Below are positions 9,475-18,407 of a stretch of DNA of 64,000 bases, piece after piece. Below the pieces are notes generated by a model. That model made no database searches and had not been told where the DNA came from. It worked only from the letters and a program-made list of their open reading frames with translations. Origin of the DNA: Sulfitobacter sp043557345. Lineage in GTDB: Bacteria > Pseudomonadota > Alphaproteobacteria > Rhodobacterales > Rhodobacteraceae. Within the stretch, counting starts at the first letter, position 1; each line of letters starts with the position of its first letter. Made by a program: the position numbers and the translations under genes. Where the stretch lies: positions 62,001 through 126,000 of the forward strand of contig NZ_JBIFFV010000005.1 of the NCBI RefSeq assembly GCF_043557345.1. The letters are read 5' to 3'.

Positions 9475-9548
9475 CCCCGGAGGGGGCAAGATCCCTTGCC
9501 CCTTCTGCCTCAGCCCCTATGCTGCACCCGAACGATTAAGGTGCCGCA

Positions 9549-12086
9549 GTGCAGAACGATCCCCATACCACGCTGGTGACCCCCACCGCGCCGATTGCCA
9601 ATACCACCCACGGCGGGCGGGCCAAATGTCTGCAACGTCTTGTGCGGCTCGACCTGCCGGTGCCGCGCACCATTGCGTTGTCTTTTGACGCGGTGCAGCA
9701 GATCGCGCGGGGGCAGATGCCCGACGTGCAGGCAGTGGTCGATCAGTTTCCCAAAGGCGCGCTGCTTTGCGTGCGGCCCTCCAGCCAAGACCCCGATTGG
9801 GGCGGGCCGGGGGCGGTGCTGAACATCGGGATCAATGACGCGCTCTTCGAAAGCTATGCGGGCACCATTGGCGAAGGGCCAGCGGCGGCGCTTTATTCGC
9901 GTTTCGTGCAGTCCTACGCGGTCAATGTGGCCCGTCTCGACCCGGATATGTTCGACGATGTGAATGGCGATGGCCGCGCGGCGCTGATGGAATCCCTGCG
10001 CGCCTATGAGGCCGAGACCGAAGAGCGTTTCCCCCAAGACCCGGCGACGCAACTGGCGGCGGTACTGCGCTCCATGGCGCGGGCGTGGAACGGCACCTCG
10101 GCGCGGCTGCTCAGGCAGGCCAAGGGCGCGCCCGCGGATGCGGGGCTTGGGCTGGTGGTGCAGGAGATGGCCTTTGGCGTGGGGCAGGGGCAATGCGGCT
10201 CGGGCGTGTTGCAACTGGTCGACAGCGACACCGGCCTGCCGCAGATCACCGGGCGCTATCTGAGCCAGAGCCAAGGCCGCGACGCGCTCGAAGGCGATGC
10301 GGCGGCGATGTATCTCACCCGCGATCCGCGCGGGCCATCGCTTGAAGAATTGGTGCCCGAAGCCTTTGCGGAGTTGAAGGATCACGCGGCGCTGATGCGC
10401 AAACGGCTGCGGGCCGAGATGCAGGTCGAATTCGTGATCGATCAGGGCAAGCTGCATATCCTGGACGGTGTGAAGGTCGCGCGTTCCTCTCGGGCTGCTG
10501 TGCGCATCGCCGTGGCGCTGGCCGATGAGGGGATCATCAGCCGCGAGGAGGCGCTCATGCGGGTGCAACCGCGCACGCTCTCGGAACTGCTGCACCGCCA
10601 AGTTGACCCAAGCGCCAAGCGGGACGTGATCGGGCGCGGCATCGCCGCCAGCCCCGGCGCGGCGACCGGGCGGATCGTCTTTTCCGCCAGTGACGCGCAG
10701 GCCAGCGCCGCACGCGGGGAGCCTTGTATCCTCGTCCGGCGTGAGACGTCCCCCGAGGACATTCGCGGCATGCATGCCGCTGCCGCCGTCTTGACCGAAC
10801 GCGGCGGCATCACCAGCCATGCGGCGGTGATCGGCCGCGGCATGGGGCTGCCTTGCGTGGTCGGTGCCTCGAACATGCGCTTTGTGGTGACCCAACGGCA
10901 GATCATTGCCCCCGACGGGCGGGTCTTTGTCGAAGGCGATCAGGTCACCGTCGATGGCTCTACCGGGCAGGTGCTGGCGGGGGCGGCCAAGATGCAGGAG
11001 GCCGCGCTCGACGATACCTTCAACCGGCTGATGGGCTGGGCCGAGGACGTGGCCGACATCGGCATTCGCGCCAATGCCGACACGCCGACCGACGCCCAGA
11101 CCGCGCGCAACTTCAACGCCCATGGCATCGGCCTGTGCCGGACTGAGCATATGTTCTTCGAGCCCGGGCGCCTGACGGTGATGCGCGAGATGATCTTTGC
11201 CGAAAGCGGCGAGGACCGCCGCGCCGTGCTGGAACGTCTGCTGCCCATGCAGCGCGAGGATTTCACCCAGCTTTTCCGCATCATGCAGGGCCAGCCGGTC
11301 TGCATCCGTCTGTTCGACCCGCCGCTGCATGAATTCCTGCCCTCCGACAAGGCCGGGCAGCGCGAATTGGCCGAGGCGCTTGGCCTTCAGATGTCCGATG
11401 TGACCCGCCGCGTGGCGGCGATGACAGAGTATAACCCGATGCTTGGCCTGCGCGGCGTGCGGCTCGGGGTCACCGTGCCCGAAATCTATGAGATGCAGGC
11501 CCGCGCCATTTTCGAGGCCACGATCGAGGCCAGCCGCGATGGCGAGCCGGTGGTGCCCGAGATCATGATCCCGCTGGTCAGCGCCCGGCGCGAGGTTGAA
11601 CTGGTCAAAGCCAGCGTTGATGCCGTGGCCGCCGCCGTACGCAGCGAGCGTGACGCGAGCTTTACCTACCGCCTCGGCGTCATGGTCGAGACCCCGCGCG
11701 CTTGTCTGCGTGCCGCCGACATCGCGCCGCATTGCGCCTTCCTCAGCTTCGGGACCAACGACCTGACGCAGATGACCTACGGGCTTTCGCGCGACGATGC
11801 GGGGCGCTTCATGTCGAACTACGTGCAACAGGGGGTCTACCCGGAGGATCCGTTCCATGTGCTTGACACCGATGGGGTCGGCGAATTGCTGCAACTTGGG
11901 GCGGAAAGAGGGCGCAGGGCGCAGCCCGGAATCACCCTTTCCATCTGTGGTGAACATGGCGGCAACCCCGAATCCATCGCCTTTTGCCGCGAATCGGGAT
12001 TCGATTATGTTTCCTGCTCGCCATTTCGCGTACCAGTTGCACGTTTGGCCGCTGCCCAGCTCGCCATTGCCCACAAGATCGGGTAG
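9549..12086 (+). CDS. PPDK-like phosphotransferase with a degenerate ATP-binding domain
   Basis: 845 residues with the architecture of pyruvate, phosphate dikinase: ATP-grasp half (about 1-340), swivelling phosphohistidine domain (about 370-480) and PEP/pyruvate barrel (about 500-845). The phosphohistidine loop GGITSHAAV is intact (His about 424). So are PEP-site motifs RLFDPPLHEFLP, GLRGVRLG, MVETPRA, GTNDLTQM and the catalytic Cys in ICGEHGG (about 800). In the ATP-grasp half the usual RSGARxSMPGMMDT is replaced by RPSSQDPDWGGPGAV, and the LQxRxGKR strand by LDGVKVAR. The expected Arg, Gln and Arg that hold ATP are therefore absent. It may be a diverged dikinase or take phosphate from another donor. 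GTG start. Confidence 0.85.
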   Translation: MQNDPHTTLVTPTAPIANTTHGGRAKCLQRLVRLDLPVPRTIALSFDAVQQIARGQMPDVQAVVDQFPKGALLCVRPSSQDPDWGGPGAVLNIGINDALFESYAGTIGEGPAAALYSRFVQSYAVNVARLDPDMFDDVNGDGRAALMESLRAYEAETEERFPQDPATQLAAVLRSMARAWNGTSARLLRQAKGAPADAGLGLVVQEMAFGVGQGQCGSGVLQLVDSDTGLPQITGRYLSQSQGRDALEGDAAAMYLTRDPRGPSLEELVPEAFAELKDHAALMRKRLRAEMQVEFVIDQGKLHILDGVKVARSSRAAVRIAVALADEGIISREEALMRVQPRTLSELLHRQVDPSAKRDVIGRGIAASPGAATGRIVFSASDAQASAARGEPCILVRRETSPEDIRGMHAAAAVLTERGGITSHAAVIGRGMGLPCVVGASNMRFVVTQRQIIAPDGRVFVEGDQVTVDGSTGQVLAGAAKMQEAALDDTFNRLMGWAEDVADIGIRANADTPTDAQTARNFNAHGIGLCRTEHMFFEPGRLTVMREMIFAESGEDRRAVLERLLPMQREDFTQLFRIMQGQPVCIRLFDPPLHEFLPSDKAGQRELAEALGLQMSDVTRRVAAMTEYNPMLGLRGVRLGVTVPEIYEMQARAIFEATIEASRDGEPVVPEIMIPLVSARREVELVKASVDAVAAAVRSERDASFTYRLGVMVETPRACLRAADIAPHCAFLSFGTNDLTQMTYGLSRDDAGRFMSNYVQQGVYPEDPFHVLDTDGVGELLQLGAERGRRAQPGITLSICGEHGGNPESIAFCRESGFDYVSCSPFRVPVARLAAAQLAIAHKIG

Positions 12087-12163
12087 GGACGGCGGGCTCC
12101 GGCCCAATTTATACCATAATTCGGCGAGTTTCTGCACATAACGTCTGGTTGGGTTTACCGCCG

Positions 12164-12189
12164 GGAACCTTTTGGCTATCCGCCCCGCA
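12164..12189 (+). promoter_or_regulatory. Candidate promoter element GGAACCTTTTGGC
   Basis: GGAACCTTTTGGC begins at 12164, 52 bases before the SleB-type start codon. It matches the element at 6427 in sequence (one difference in 13) and in distance to the start codon. The downstream half reads CGCA, a weak match to CGTT. Confidence 0.3.
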
Positions 12190-12215
12190 GCCCTAACAAT
12201 GATGCGAGGCGCATA

Positions 12216-12857
12216 ATGCGTTTTATCCGGTCGATCTCTTTTGCTCTTTCCGTGGCGCTGTGCAGCAGTCCTCTGGCGGTTCAAGCCAGCTCTGAAAGCG
12301 CAAGCGATCTTGCGCAGATTGAAATTCAAGGTCTGAAGTCCGCCGGTGCGGCGCGGCTTCAGGAGATGGTCGCACAGCCCGTGTCGGCCAACGCGACGGA
12401 CGTGAAATTCTCCACGGCGTGGATCGACAGCCAGCCCAAGGCCGAAGGCAACGCCGAGTTGCAGTGCCTTGCCGAAGCGCTTTACTTCGAGGCGCGGGGC
12501 GAGACGGTCAAAGGCCAGTTCGCCGTAGCAGAAGTAATCATGAACCGCGTGAAATCCGCCCGTTTCCCCGGCACCCTTTGTGGCGTGATCAACCAAGGGA
12601 CGGGGCGCAAGTATCAGTGCCAGTTCACCTACACCTGCGACGGCCACAAAGAAGTCATCAATGAGCCGCGCGCCTTTGCCCGTGTCACGAAAGTCGCGCG
12701 TGCGATCATCGACGGCAGTGCGCCGAAGCTGACCAATGGGGCTACCCACTATCACACCACCGCTGTGAACCCCAATTGGGCGCGGGTCTATACCAAGACC
12801 GCCCGGATCGGTCAGCATCTCTTCTATCGCCATACATGGAAGACCGCCTCGAACTGA
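12216..12857 (+). CDS. SleB/CwlJ-type cell wall hydrolase
   Basis: 213-residue exported protein. Residues 1-25 are a signal peptide ending VQA-SS. The Hydrolase_2 (SleB) domain runs from about residue 85 to the end, with the signature CLAEALYFEARGE that carries the catalytic Glu (about 92), followed by AVAEVIMNRV and CQFTYTCDG. Family members cleave peptidoglycan glycan strands as lytic transglycosylases or glucosaminidases. In this non-sporulating lineage it would act in wall turnover in the periplasm. Stand-alone gene, transcribed after the PPDK-like gene but with a separate candidate promoter. Confidence 0.88.
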   Translation: MRFIRSISFALSVALCSSPLAVQASSESASDLAQIEIQGLKSAGAARLQEMVAQPVSANATDVKFSTAWIDSQPKAEGNAELQCLAEALYFEARGETVKGQFAVAEVIMNRVKSARFPGTLCGVINQGTGRKYQCQFTYTCDGHKEVINEPRAFARVTKVARAIIDGSAPKLTNGATHYHTTAVNPNWARVYTKTARIGQHLFYRHTWKTASN

Positions 12858-12963
12858 GGGGCGGGATATGCCTTCGGGTGCTGGTCTGCCGCCGGTGGGC
12901 CTGCTAAATGTGCATCGAAGCGCCCCCGGTGGGGCCATTACCCTGATCCGATAGGCGCTGCCG

Positions 12964-13890
12964 ATGTCCGACGACGAAATTCGACTTGCCTTTGCCCACC
13001 CTTCCGAGCGGGCAGAGACGATGGCCGGCCCCGAGCCGCGCGACCGTATTTCCCTGCGCGATCATATCGTTGAGGTCGAGATCGGCGCCTTTCAGGCCGA
13101 GCGGGACGTCACCCAACGGGTCTGTTTCAACGTCGTGGTCGAGGTGGCCCCCCTGACCGGGGTGGTGGATGATGATGTCGACCGCATCCTGTCTTACGAC
13201 CGCGTGACCGAAGCCATCGCCGCCGAGCTTGGCGCCGAACGGCTCAATCTTTTGGAAACGCTTGCCGAACGGGTAGCTGACCGTATCCTGATCGAGCCGC
13301 AAGCGGTGCGGGTCTTCGTGCGGATCGAAAAGCTCGACCGTGGCCCCGGGGCCCTTGGCGTTGAGATCGTGCGCGCGCGGGAAGAGGCCGCTTCGCAGGA
13401 CGCGGGCCCAGAGGCTCCGCAGCCGCGCGTGGTTTATCTCTCCAACGCAGCGATTGCTTCAGCGCGGTTGCCGGGATGGCTAGACCAATTGAAAGCCGCT
13501 GCGGAGCCGGTAATCCTCTGTGTTGGCCCCTCCGACACCCCTTTGCCACAGGCCGAGGATGAGAAAGCGCAGCGCCACATCGACCTCTTAGCCATCGAAC
13601 AGAACGCTTGGATGCTCTCGGCCCGCGATCCGCGCGGCGCGGTTGTCGGCAGCCGGACGGAATTGGACTGGGCGATGAAAAACGGCCAGATCAGCATCTG
13701 GGCGCCTGCGCGGATCGTGCTCGACGCGGTGGACGGCCCCACGGCCCTGCCAAGCGCAGCACCCGCCCTAGCCGCGTGGTTCGCCGAAAGTTCATCGGCC
13801 TGCGAATTGGTCCTGATCGGCGCGGAGCGGCCTAGGGGCACGGCGCTGCCCATCCGCGTGCTTGACGTCGAAACTGCGGAGATCGTCTGA
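12964..13890 (+). CDS. folB: Dihydroneopterin aldolase with a long C-terminal extension
   Basis: Cleaves 7,8-dihydroneopterin to 6-hydroxymethyl-dihydropterin and glycolaldehyde in folate synthesis. Residues about 28-140 match FolB: RISLRDHIVEVEIGAFQAER, the conserved SYDRV, LNLLETLAERVA, and the catalytic Lys in RIEKLDRGPGA. At 308 residues the protein is more than twice the usual ~120. The extra ~150 residues resemble nothing I recognise and contain an NAAIASARLPGWLDQL stretch and a C-terminal RGTALPIRVLDVE. Its stop overlaps the folP start by one base, so the two folate genes are coupled. Confidence 0.88.
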   Translation: MSDDEIRLAFAHPSERAETMAGPEPRDRISLRDHIVEVEIGAFQAERDVTQRVCFNVVVEVAPLTGVVDDDVDRILSYDRVTEAIAAELGAERLNLLETLAERVADRILIEPQAVRVFVRIEKLDRGPGALGVEIVRAREEAASQDAGPEAPQPRVVYLSNAAIASARLPGWLDQLKAAAEPVILCVGPSDTPLPQAEDEKAQRHIDLLAIEQNAWMLSARDPRGAVVGSRTELDWAMKNGQISIWAPARIVLDAVDGPTALPSAAPALAAWFAESSSACELVLIGAERPRGTALPIRVLDVETAEIV

Positions 13891-14903
13891 TGACCGACTA
13901 CCACCGCCCCTTGGTTCAGATCGGCCCCGCACGGCCCGAAGCTGCGCTGACCCTCGCGGGCGGTTGGGGCTGGTTCACCCATGTCGAAGTCCTGTCGCGA
14001 GGGCAGACGCCGCGCGTGATCCCGGCAGAGGCGCTCCCCTTCGCCGCGCGCGATGCCCTGACCGCGCCGCGCCCGGCCATCGCTGGCTTGAGTTTCGACC
14101 GCCCCCGCGTGATGGGCATCCTCAATGCCACGCCTGACAGTTTCTCCGACGGGGGGCGTCATGCCGATCCGCAGGTCGCAGTCGCCGCAGGGGTGGCGAT
14201 GCGGGCGGCGGGGGTCGATATGCTCGACATCGGCGGGGAATCGACCCGCCCGGGCGCGCATACCGTGCCGCAGGACGAAGAAATTGCGCGTGTCCGGCCA
14301 GTGATCGAAGGGCTGCGGGCCGCCGGGGGAGGGGCGATCAGCATCGACACCCGCAAGGCCGCCGTGGCCGAAGCCGCCGTGGCGGCGGGGGCGGATCTGG
14401 TCAATGACGTGGCGGGGCTGACCTTCGACCCGGCGCTTGCGCCCTTCTGCGCGGCGCGGGGGGTGCCGGTCTGTGTGATGCACGCCCAAGGCGACCCGGC
14501 AACGATGCAGCGCGATCCGCGCTATGGTGACGTGCTGCTTGATGTCTGTGACTATCTGGCCGAGCGGATCGCGGCGCTTGAAGCGCAGGGCATCCCGCGC
14601 GAAAATATCATCGCCGATCCGGGCATCGGCTTTGGCAAGACGCTGGATCATAACCTCGCGCTGCTTGCACGCCTCAGCCTGTTCCACAGCCTCGGGGTGC
14701 CGATTTTGCTCGGCGCGTCGCGTAAACGTTTCATCGGCACGATCGGCGGCGGTGCGGCGGGGGAAGAACGCGCGCCCGGCTCCATCGCGGTGGCCCTCGC
14801 GGCGCTGAACCACGGGGTCCAAGTCTTGCGCGTCCACGATGTGGCGCAAACCCTTCAATCCATTTTACTTTATCGTTCGGCACTGGCAGGTAAACAGATA
14901 TGA
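13890..14903 (+). CDS. folP: Dihydropteroate synthase
   Basis: Condenses p-aminobenzoate with dihydropterin pyrophosphate, the step blocked by sulfonamides. 337 residues, about 60 longer than the E. coli enzyme because of an N-terminal segment before RPRVMGILNATPDSFSDGG (about residue 70). Other signatures are MLDIGGESTRPGA, ISIDTRKAAVAEAA, NDVAGL, MHAQGDPATMQ and PGIGFGKTLDHN. Coupled to folB by a one-base overlap and to glmM by a four-base ATGA overlap. Confidence 0.96.
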   Translation: MTDYHRPLVQIGPARPEAALTLAGGWGWFTHVEVLSRGQTPRVIPAEALPFAARDALTAPRPAIAGLSFDRPRVMGILNATPDSFSDGGRHADPQVAVAAGVAMRAAGVDMLDIGGESTRPGAHTVPQDEEIARVRPVIEGLRAAGGGAISIDTRKAAVAEAAVAAGADLVNDVAGLTFDPALAPFCAARGVPVCVMHAQGDPATMQRDPRYGDVLLDVCDYLAERIAALEAQGIPRENIIADPGIGFGKTLDHNLALLARLSLFHSLGVPILLGASRKRFIGTIGGGAAGEERAPGSIAVALAALNHGVQVLRVHDVAQTLQSILLYRSALAGKQI

Positions 14904-16246
14904 CAAAGCTCTTTGGTACAGACGGCGTGCGGGGCACCGCCAATATTCACCCGATGACCGCCGATATGGCGCTGCGCATCGGGGCCGCTGTAGGGCGCTA
15001 TTTCCGGCGTGAGAAAAGCGGCGTGCACCGTGTCGTTATCGGGAAAGACACGCGGCTCTCGGGCTATATGTTCGAAAACGCGCTGACCGCAGGGCTTACC
15101 AGCACTGGCATGAACGTGCTGCTTCTAGGGCCGGTGCCAACACCGGCGGTGGGGCTTTTGACGCGCTCCATGCGGGCCGATCTGGGGGTGATGATCTCGG
15201 CCAGTCACAACCCGGCCAGCGACAATGGCATTAAGTTCTTCGGCCCGGATGGCTTCAAACTTTCCGATCAGGTCGAACAGGAAATCGAAGCGCTGGTCGC
15301 CGAGGGGGTCGAGCCATCGGCACCGGATCAGATTGGCCGGGCCAAGCGGATCGACGACAGCCGCTTTCGCTATATCGAGCGGGTCAAATCCTCTTTCCCG
15401 CGTCAGATGCGCCTTGATGGGCTGAAGGTGGTGATCGACTGCGCCCATGGGGCGGCCTACCATGTGGCACCGATGGCGCTGTGGGAATTGGGCGCGAATG
15501 TGATCCCCGTGGGTGTTGACCCGGACGGGTTCAACATCAACGACGGCTGCGGTTCCACCCAGCCGCAATCGGCGGCGGAGGCCGTGGTGGCCAATGGCGC
15601 CGATGTGGGCATCTGCCTTGATGGCGACGCCGACCGGGTGATCCTGATCGACGAGAACGGGCGCATCGGCGACGGCGACCAGTTCATGGCGCTGATGGCC
15701 GCGCGCTGGTCGAGCGAGCAGCGCTTGAAGGGCAACGCGCTGGTCGCCACGGTGATGAGCAACCTCGGGCTGGAGCGATTCCTCAACGACCGCGGCGTGC
15801 AGTTGGAACGCACCGCCGTCGGCGACCGCTATGTGGTGGAGCGGATGCGCGAAGGGGGCTTTAACCTCGGGGGGGAGCAGTCGGGCCATATCGTGATGAC
15901 CGACTATGCGACCACGGGCGACGGGCTGATGGCCGGGATGCAGTTTCTGGCCGAAATGGTCCGCTCGGGCAAGCCTGCCTCGGAACTGCTTTATCAATTC
16001 GACCCAGTGCCCCAGCTGCTGAAAAACGTGCGCTTTTCCGCCGGCCAGACCCCGCTGGAAGACGCGCAGGTCAAAGCCGCCATTGCGCAGGCCGAAGCCG
16101 ATTTGGCGCAGGGCGGGCGGCTGTTGATCCGCAAATCGGGCACGGAACCCTTGGTGCGCGTCATGGCCGAACATGAGGACGCGGCGCTGATGGAGCGTGC
16201 CGTCGACAGCGTGGTCGAGGCGGTGAATACGGCGGTGGGCAGCTAA
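14900..16246 (+). CDS. glmM: Phosphoglucosamine mutase
   Basis: Converts glucosamine-6-phosphate to glucosamine-1-phosphate for UDP-GlcNAc, the precursor of peptidoglycan and lipid A. 448 residues, full length. The active-site phosphoserine loop ISASHNPASDNGIKFFG, the Mg2+ loop DGDADR (written CLDGDADRVILID) and the C-terminal phosphate-binding RKSGTEPLVRVM are all present. The folP-glmM pairing is common in bacteria. It converges with the exporter gene, whose stop is 6 bases away. Confidence 0.98.
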   Translation: MTKLFGTDGVRGTANIHPMTADMALRIGAAVGRYFRREKSGVHRVVIGKDTRLSGYMFENALTAGLTSTGMNVLLLGPVPTPAVGLLTRSMRADLGVMISASHNPASDNGIKFFGPDGFKLSDQVEQEIEALVAEGVEPSAPDQIGRAKRIDDSRFRYIERVKSSFPRQMRLDGLKVVIDCAHGAAYHVAPMALWELGANVIPVGVDPDGFNINDGCGSTQPQSAAEAVVANGADVGICLDGDADRVILIDENGRIGDGDQFMALMAARWSSEQRLKGNALVATVMSNLGLERFLNDRGVQLERTAVGDRYVVERMREGGFNLGGEQSGHIVMTDYATTGDGLMAGMQFLAEMVRSGKPASELLYQFDPVPQLLKNVRFSAGQTPLEDAQVKAAIAQAEADLAQGGRLLIRKSGTEPLVRVMAEHEDAALMERAVDSVVEAVNTAVGS

Positions 16247-16252
16247 GCTGTT

Positions 16253-17173
16253 CTACCCGCGCTGGAACAGCCGTTTCAGCGCGCCGTATTGGCTAAGCCC
16301 AACCCCTGCAAGGATCAGCGCCATCGCGTAGAGCAGCGACATCGGCAGCGGCTCTGACAGCACCAGCGCGCCCAGTAGGACCGACCAAACCGGCACTTGG
16401 TAATTCACCAGTGACATGAAGACCGGCCCCGCGGTGCGCACCACATAGACCCGCAAAAACGCCGCGCCCGCGGTGGGGATCAGGCCGAGAAAGACCAGTA
16501 CGGCCAGTATCTTGGGCGCGGGCAGGGGCGGCGGGCCCTCGCTGAGGACGGCGGCGGGCAACATGACCGCAGCGCCGATCAGCATCAACACTGTCCCCAG
16601 CCCAATCGGATCGACCGCAGGCAGCCGCCGCATGAGGATCGAGCTGACCGCATAGCAAGAGGCCGCGGCGACGCAGGCCATCCGCCCCGCCGTCTCCATC
16701 GCGGCGCCGGTGCTTTCAAAGGCTTGCCCGCCGATCAGCACGATGACGCCGACAAAACCGATAACAAAGCCGCCGACCTTGCGCGGGGTCATGCGCTCTC
16801 CCGGCAGCAGGAAATGGGCCATGGGGAGGACGATCAGTGCCACGGAGGCCATTGTCACCCCGGCAAAGCCCGAGGTCACATATTGCTGCCCCCATGCGAG
16901 CAGCGAAAAGGGCAGGGCTGAGCTGATGATGCCGATGGTCACCAGCACGAGGATGTCGGAGCCAGAGGGGCGCGCGGTGAAAAGCGCGAACCCCCGCGTG
17001 GCCCAAAGTGCTAGCATCACCACCGCCGCCAAACCGATCCGCGAAGCCGCGAGCCAGAAGGGCGTGATCCCGGTGAGCGCCACTTCGGTAAAGAGAAAGG
17101 TGCCCCCCCAGACAAACCCCAAAAGGGCGATCAAAAGCCAGCTTGTCAGCGTGATTTGAGGCGTGGTGTTCAT
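16253..17173 (-). CDS. DMT-family (EamA) transporter
   Basis: A 306-residue inner-membrane protein with ten predicted helices in two EamA repeats; the first starts SWLLIALLGFVWGGTFLFTEVAL, the second near ASCYAVSSILMRRLP. Such proteins usually export metabolites or amino acids; the substrate cannot be read from sequence. The frame is open to 17293, but ATG 17173 follows a CCGGAGC ribosome-binding site and gives the usual family N-terminus. It lies downstream of ilvC on the same strand, with a strong terminator hairpin between them. Confidence 0.9.
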   Translation of the reverse strand: MNTTPQITLTSWLLIALLGFVWGGTFLFTEVALTGITPFWLAASRIGLAAVVMLALWATRGFALFTARPSGSDILVLVTIGIISSALPFSLLAWGQQYVTSGFAGVTMASVALIVLPMAHFLLPGERMTPRKVGGFVIGFVGVIVLIGGQAFESTGAAMETAGRMACVAAASCYAVSSILMRRLPAVDPIGLGTVLMLIGAAVMLPAAVLSEGPPPLPAPKILAVLVFLGLIPTAGAAFLRVYVVRTAGPVFMSLVNYQVPVWSVLLGALVLSEPLPMSLLYAMALILAGVGLSQYGALKRLFQRG

Positions 17174-17197
17174 CGGGGCTCCGGGTGTAAAGGCAAA

Positions 17198-17220
17198 GAC
17201 CCCGGCGCGAGGCCGGGGTC
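17198..17220 (-). terminator. Terminator of ilvC
   Basis: GACCCCGGC and GCCGGGGTC form a perfect 9-bp stem with a 5-base loop. Read on the minus strand it is followed by TTTGCCTTT. It sits about 30 bases after the ilvC stop and upstream of the exporter gene start. Confidence 0.75.
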
Positions 17221-17250
17221 GATGTCGTCTTATCTTTGGGGAGACTTGGC

Positions 17251-18273
17251 TCAGTTCTTGGCCTTGTCCACCATCTTGCCTGCGGAAATCCACGGCATCA
17301 TCTCGCGCAGCTTTTCGCCAACCTGTTCGATGCGGTGCTCGTCGTTGATGCGACGGGTCGCTTTAAACGAAGGCTGGCCCACGGCGTTCTCTTGCATGAA
17401 GTCACGTACGAACTTGCCGTTTTGAATGTCCGTCAGCACGTCTTTCATGCGCTTCTTGGTCTCGTCGTAGGGCAGGATGCGCGGGCCGGAGACGTATTCG
17501 CCGTATTCCGCAGTGTTCGAGATCGAGTAGTTCATGTTGGCGATGCCGCCTTCGTAGATCAGGTCCACGATCAGTTTCACTTCGTGCAGGCACTCGAAAT
17601 AGGCCATCTCGGGGGCGTAGCCCGCTTCGACCAGCGTCTCAAAGCCCATGCGGATCAGTTCGACAAGGCCGCCACAGAGCACGGCCTGCTCGCCGAAGAG
17701 GTCGGTTTCGCATTCCTCGCGGAAGTTGGTCTCGATGATGCCGGAGCGGCCGCCGCCGATGGCGGAGCAATAGGAGAGGCCGATTTCCAGCGCTTTGCCG
17801 GAGGCGTCTTTGTCGACGGCCACGAGGCAGGGCACGCCGCCGCCCTTGGTGTATTCGCCGCGCACGGTATGGCCGGGGCCCTTGGGGGCCATCATGATGA
17901 CATCGACGCCTTCCTTGGGCTCAATCAGGCCGAAGTGCACGTTCAGACCGTGGGCGAAGGCAATGGCGGCACCCTCGCGGATGTTGTCATGCACGTATTT
18001 CTTGTAAGTTTCAGCCTGAAGTTCATCGGGCATGGTGAACATGATCAAGTCGGCCCAAGCGGCGGCTTCGGCGATGCCCATGACCTTGAGGCCTTCGCCC
18101 TCGGCTTTGGCGGCGGATTTGGAGCCTTCGCGCAGGGCGACGACGAGGTTCTTGGCACCGGAATCGCGCAGGTTCAGCGCGTGGGCATGGCCTTGGGAGC
18201 CGTAGCCGAGGATCGCCACCTTCTTGTCCTTGATGAGGTTCACGTCGCAGTCGCGGTCGTAGTAAACGCGCAT
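17251..18273 (-). CDS. ilvC: Ketol-acid reductoisomerase
   Basis: NADPH-dependent isomerisation and reduction of acetolactate/acetohydroxybutyrate in valine, leucine and isoleucine synthesis. The 340-residue short (class I) form. The nucleotide-binding loop is GYGSQGHAHALNLRDSG near residue 24; metal-binding acidic residues sit in the C-terminal knotted domain (DLFGEQAVLCGG, YFECLHEVKLIVDLI). Divergent from two Lrp-family regulators, which is suggestive since Lrp proteins often control ilv genes. Confidence 0.98.
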   Translation of the reverse strand: MRVYYDRDCDVNLIKDKKVAILGYGSQGHAHALNLRDSGAKNLVVALREGSKSAAKAEGEGLKVMGIAEAAAWADLIMFTMPDELQAETYKKYVHDNIREGAAIAFAHGLNVHFGLIEPKEGVDVIMMAPKGPGHTVRGEYTKGGGVPCLVAVDKDASGKALEIGLSYCSAIGGGRSGIIETNFREECETDLFGEQAVLCGGLVELIRMGFETLVEAGYAPEMAYFECLHEVKLIVDLIYEGGIANMNYSISNTAEYGEYVSGPRILPYDETKKRMKDVLTDIQNGKFVRDFMQENAVGQPSFKATRRINDEHRIEQVGEKLREMMPWISAGKMVDKAKN

Positions 18274-18407
18274 GATCTTGTCCTTTGGTTTGTCTCGTTC
18301 TGGGTCTCACCATAGCGGAGTTGCGCCCAGTAGCCATTGTCATCGCAGAGGTATTTGTGAAAGGATGAAGATAGTTATTCGTGATAATGCTCAAGAACGG
18401 AAAAATC

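Noticed and set aside
9510..12938. Very long minus-strand open frame (1142 codons) opposite the PPDK-like gene
   Set aside because: High-GC shadow frame: its translation is rich in His/Arg/Gly with no recognisable domain, while the plus strand encodes PPDK, SleB and family motifs throughout.
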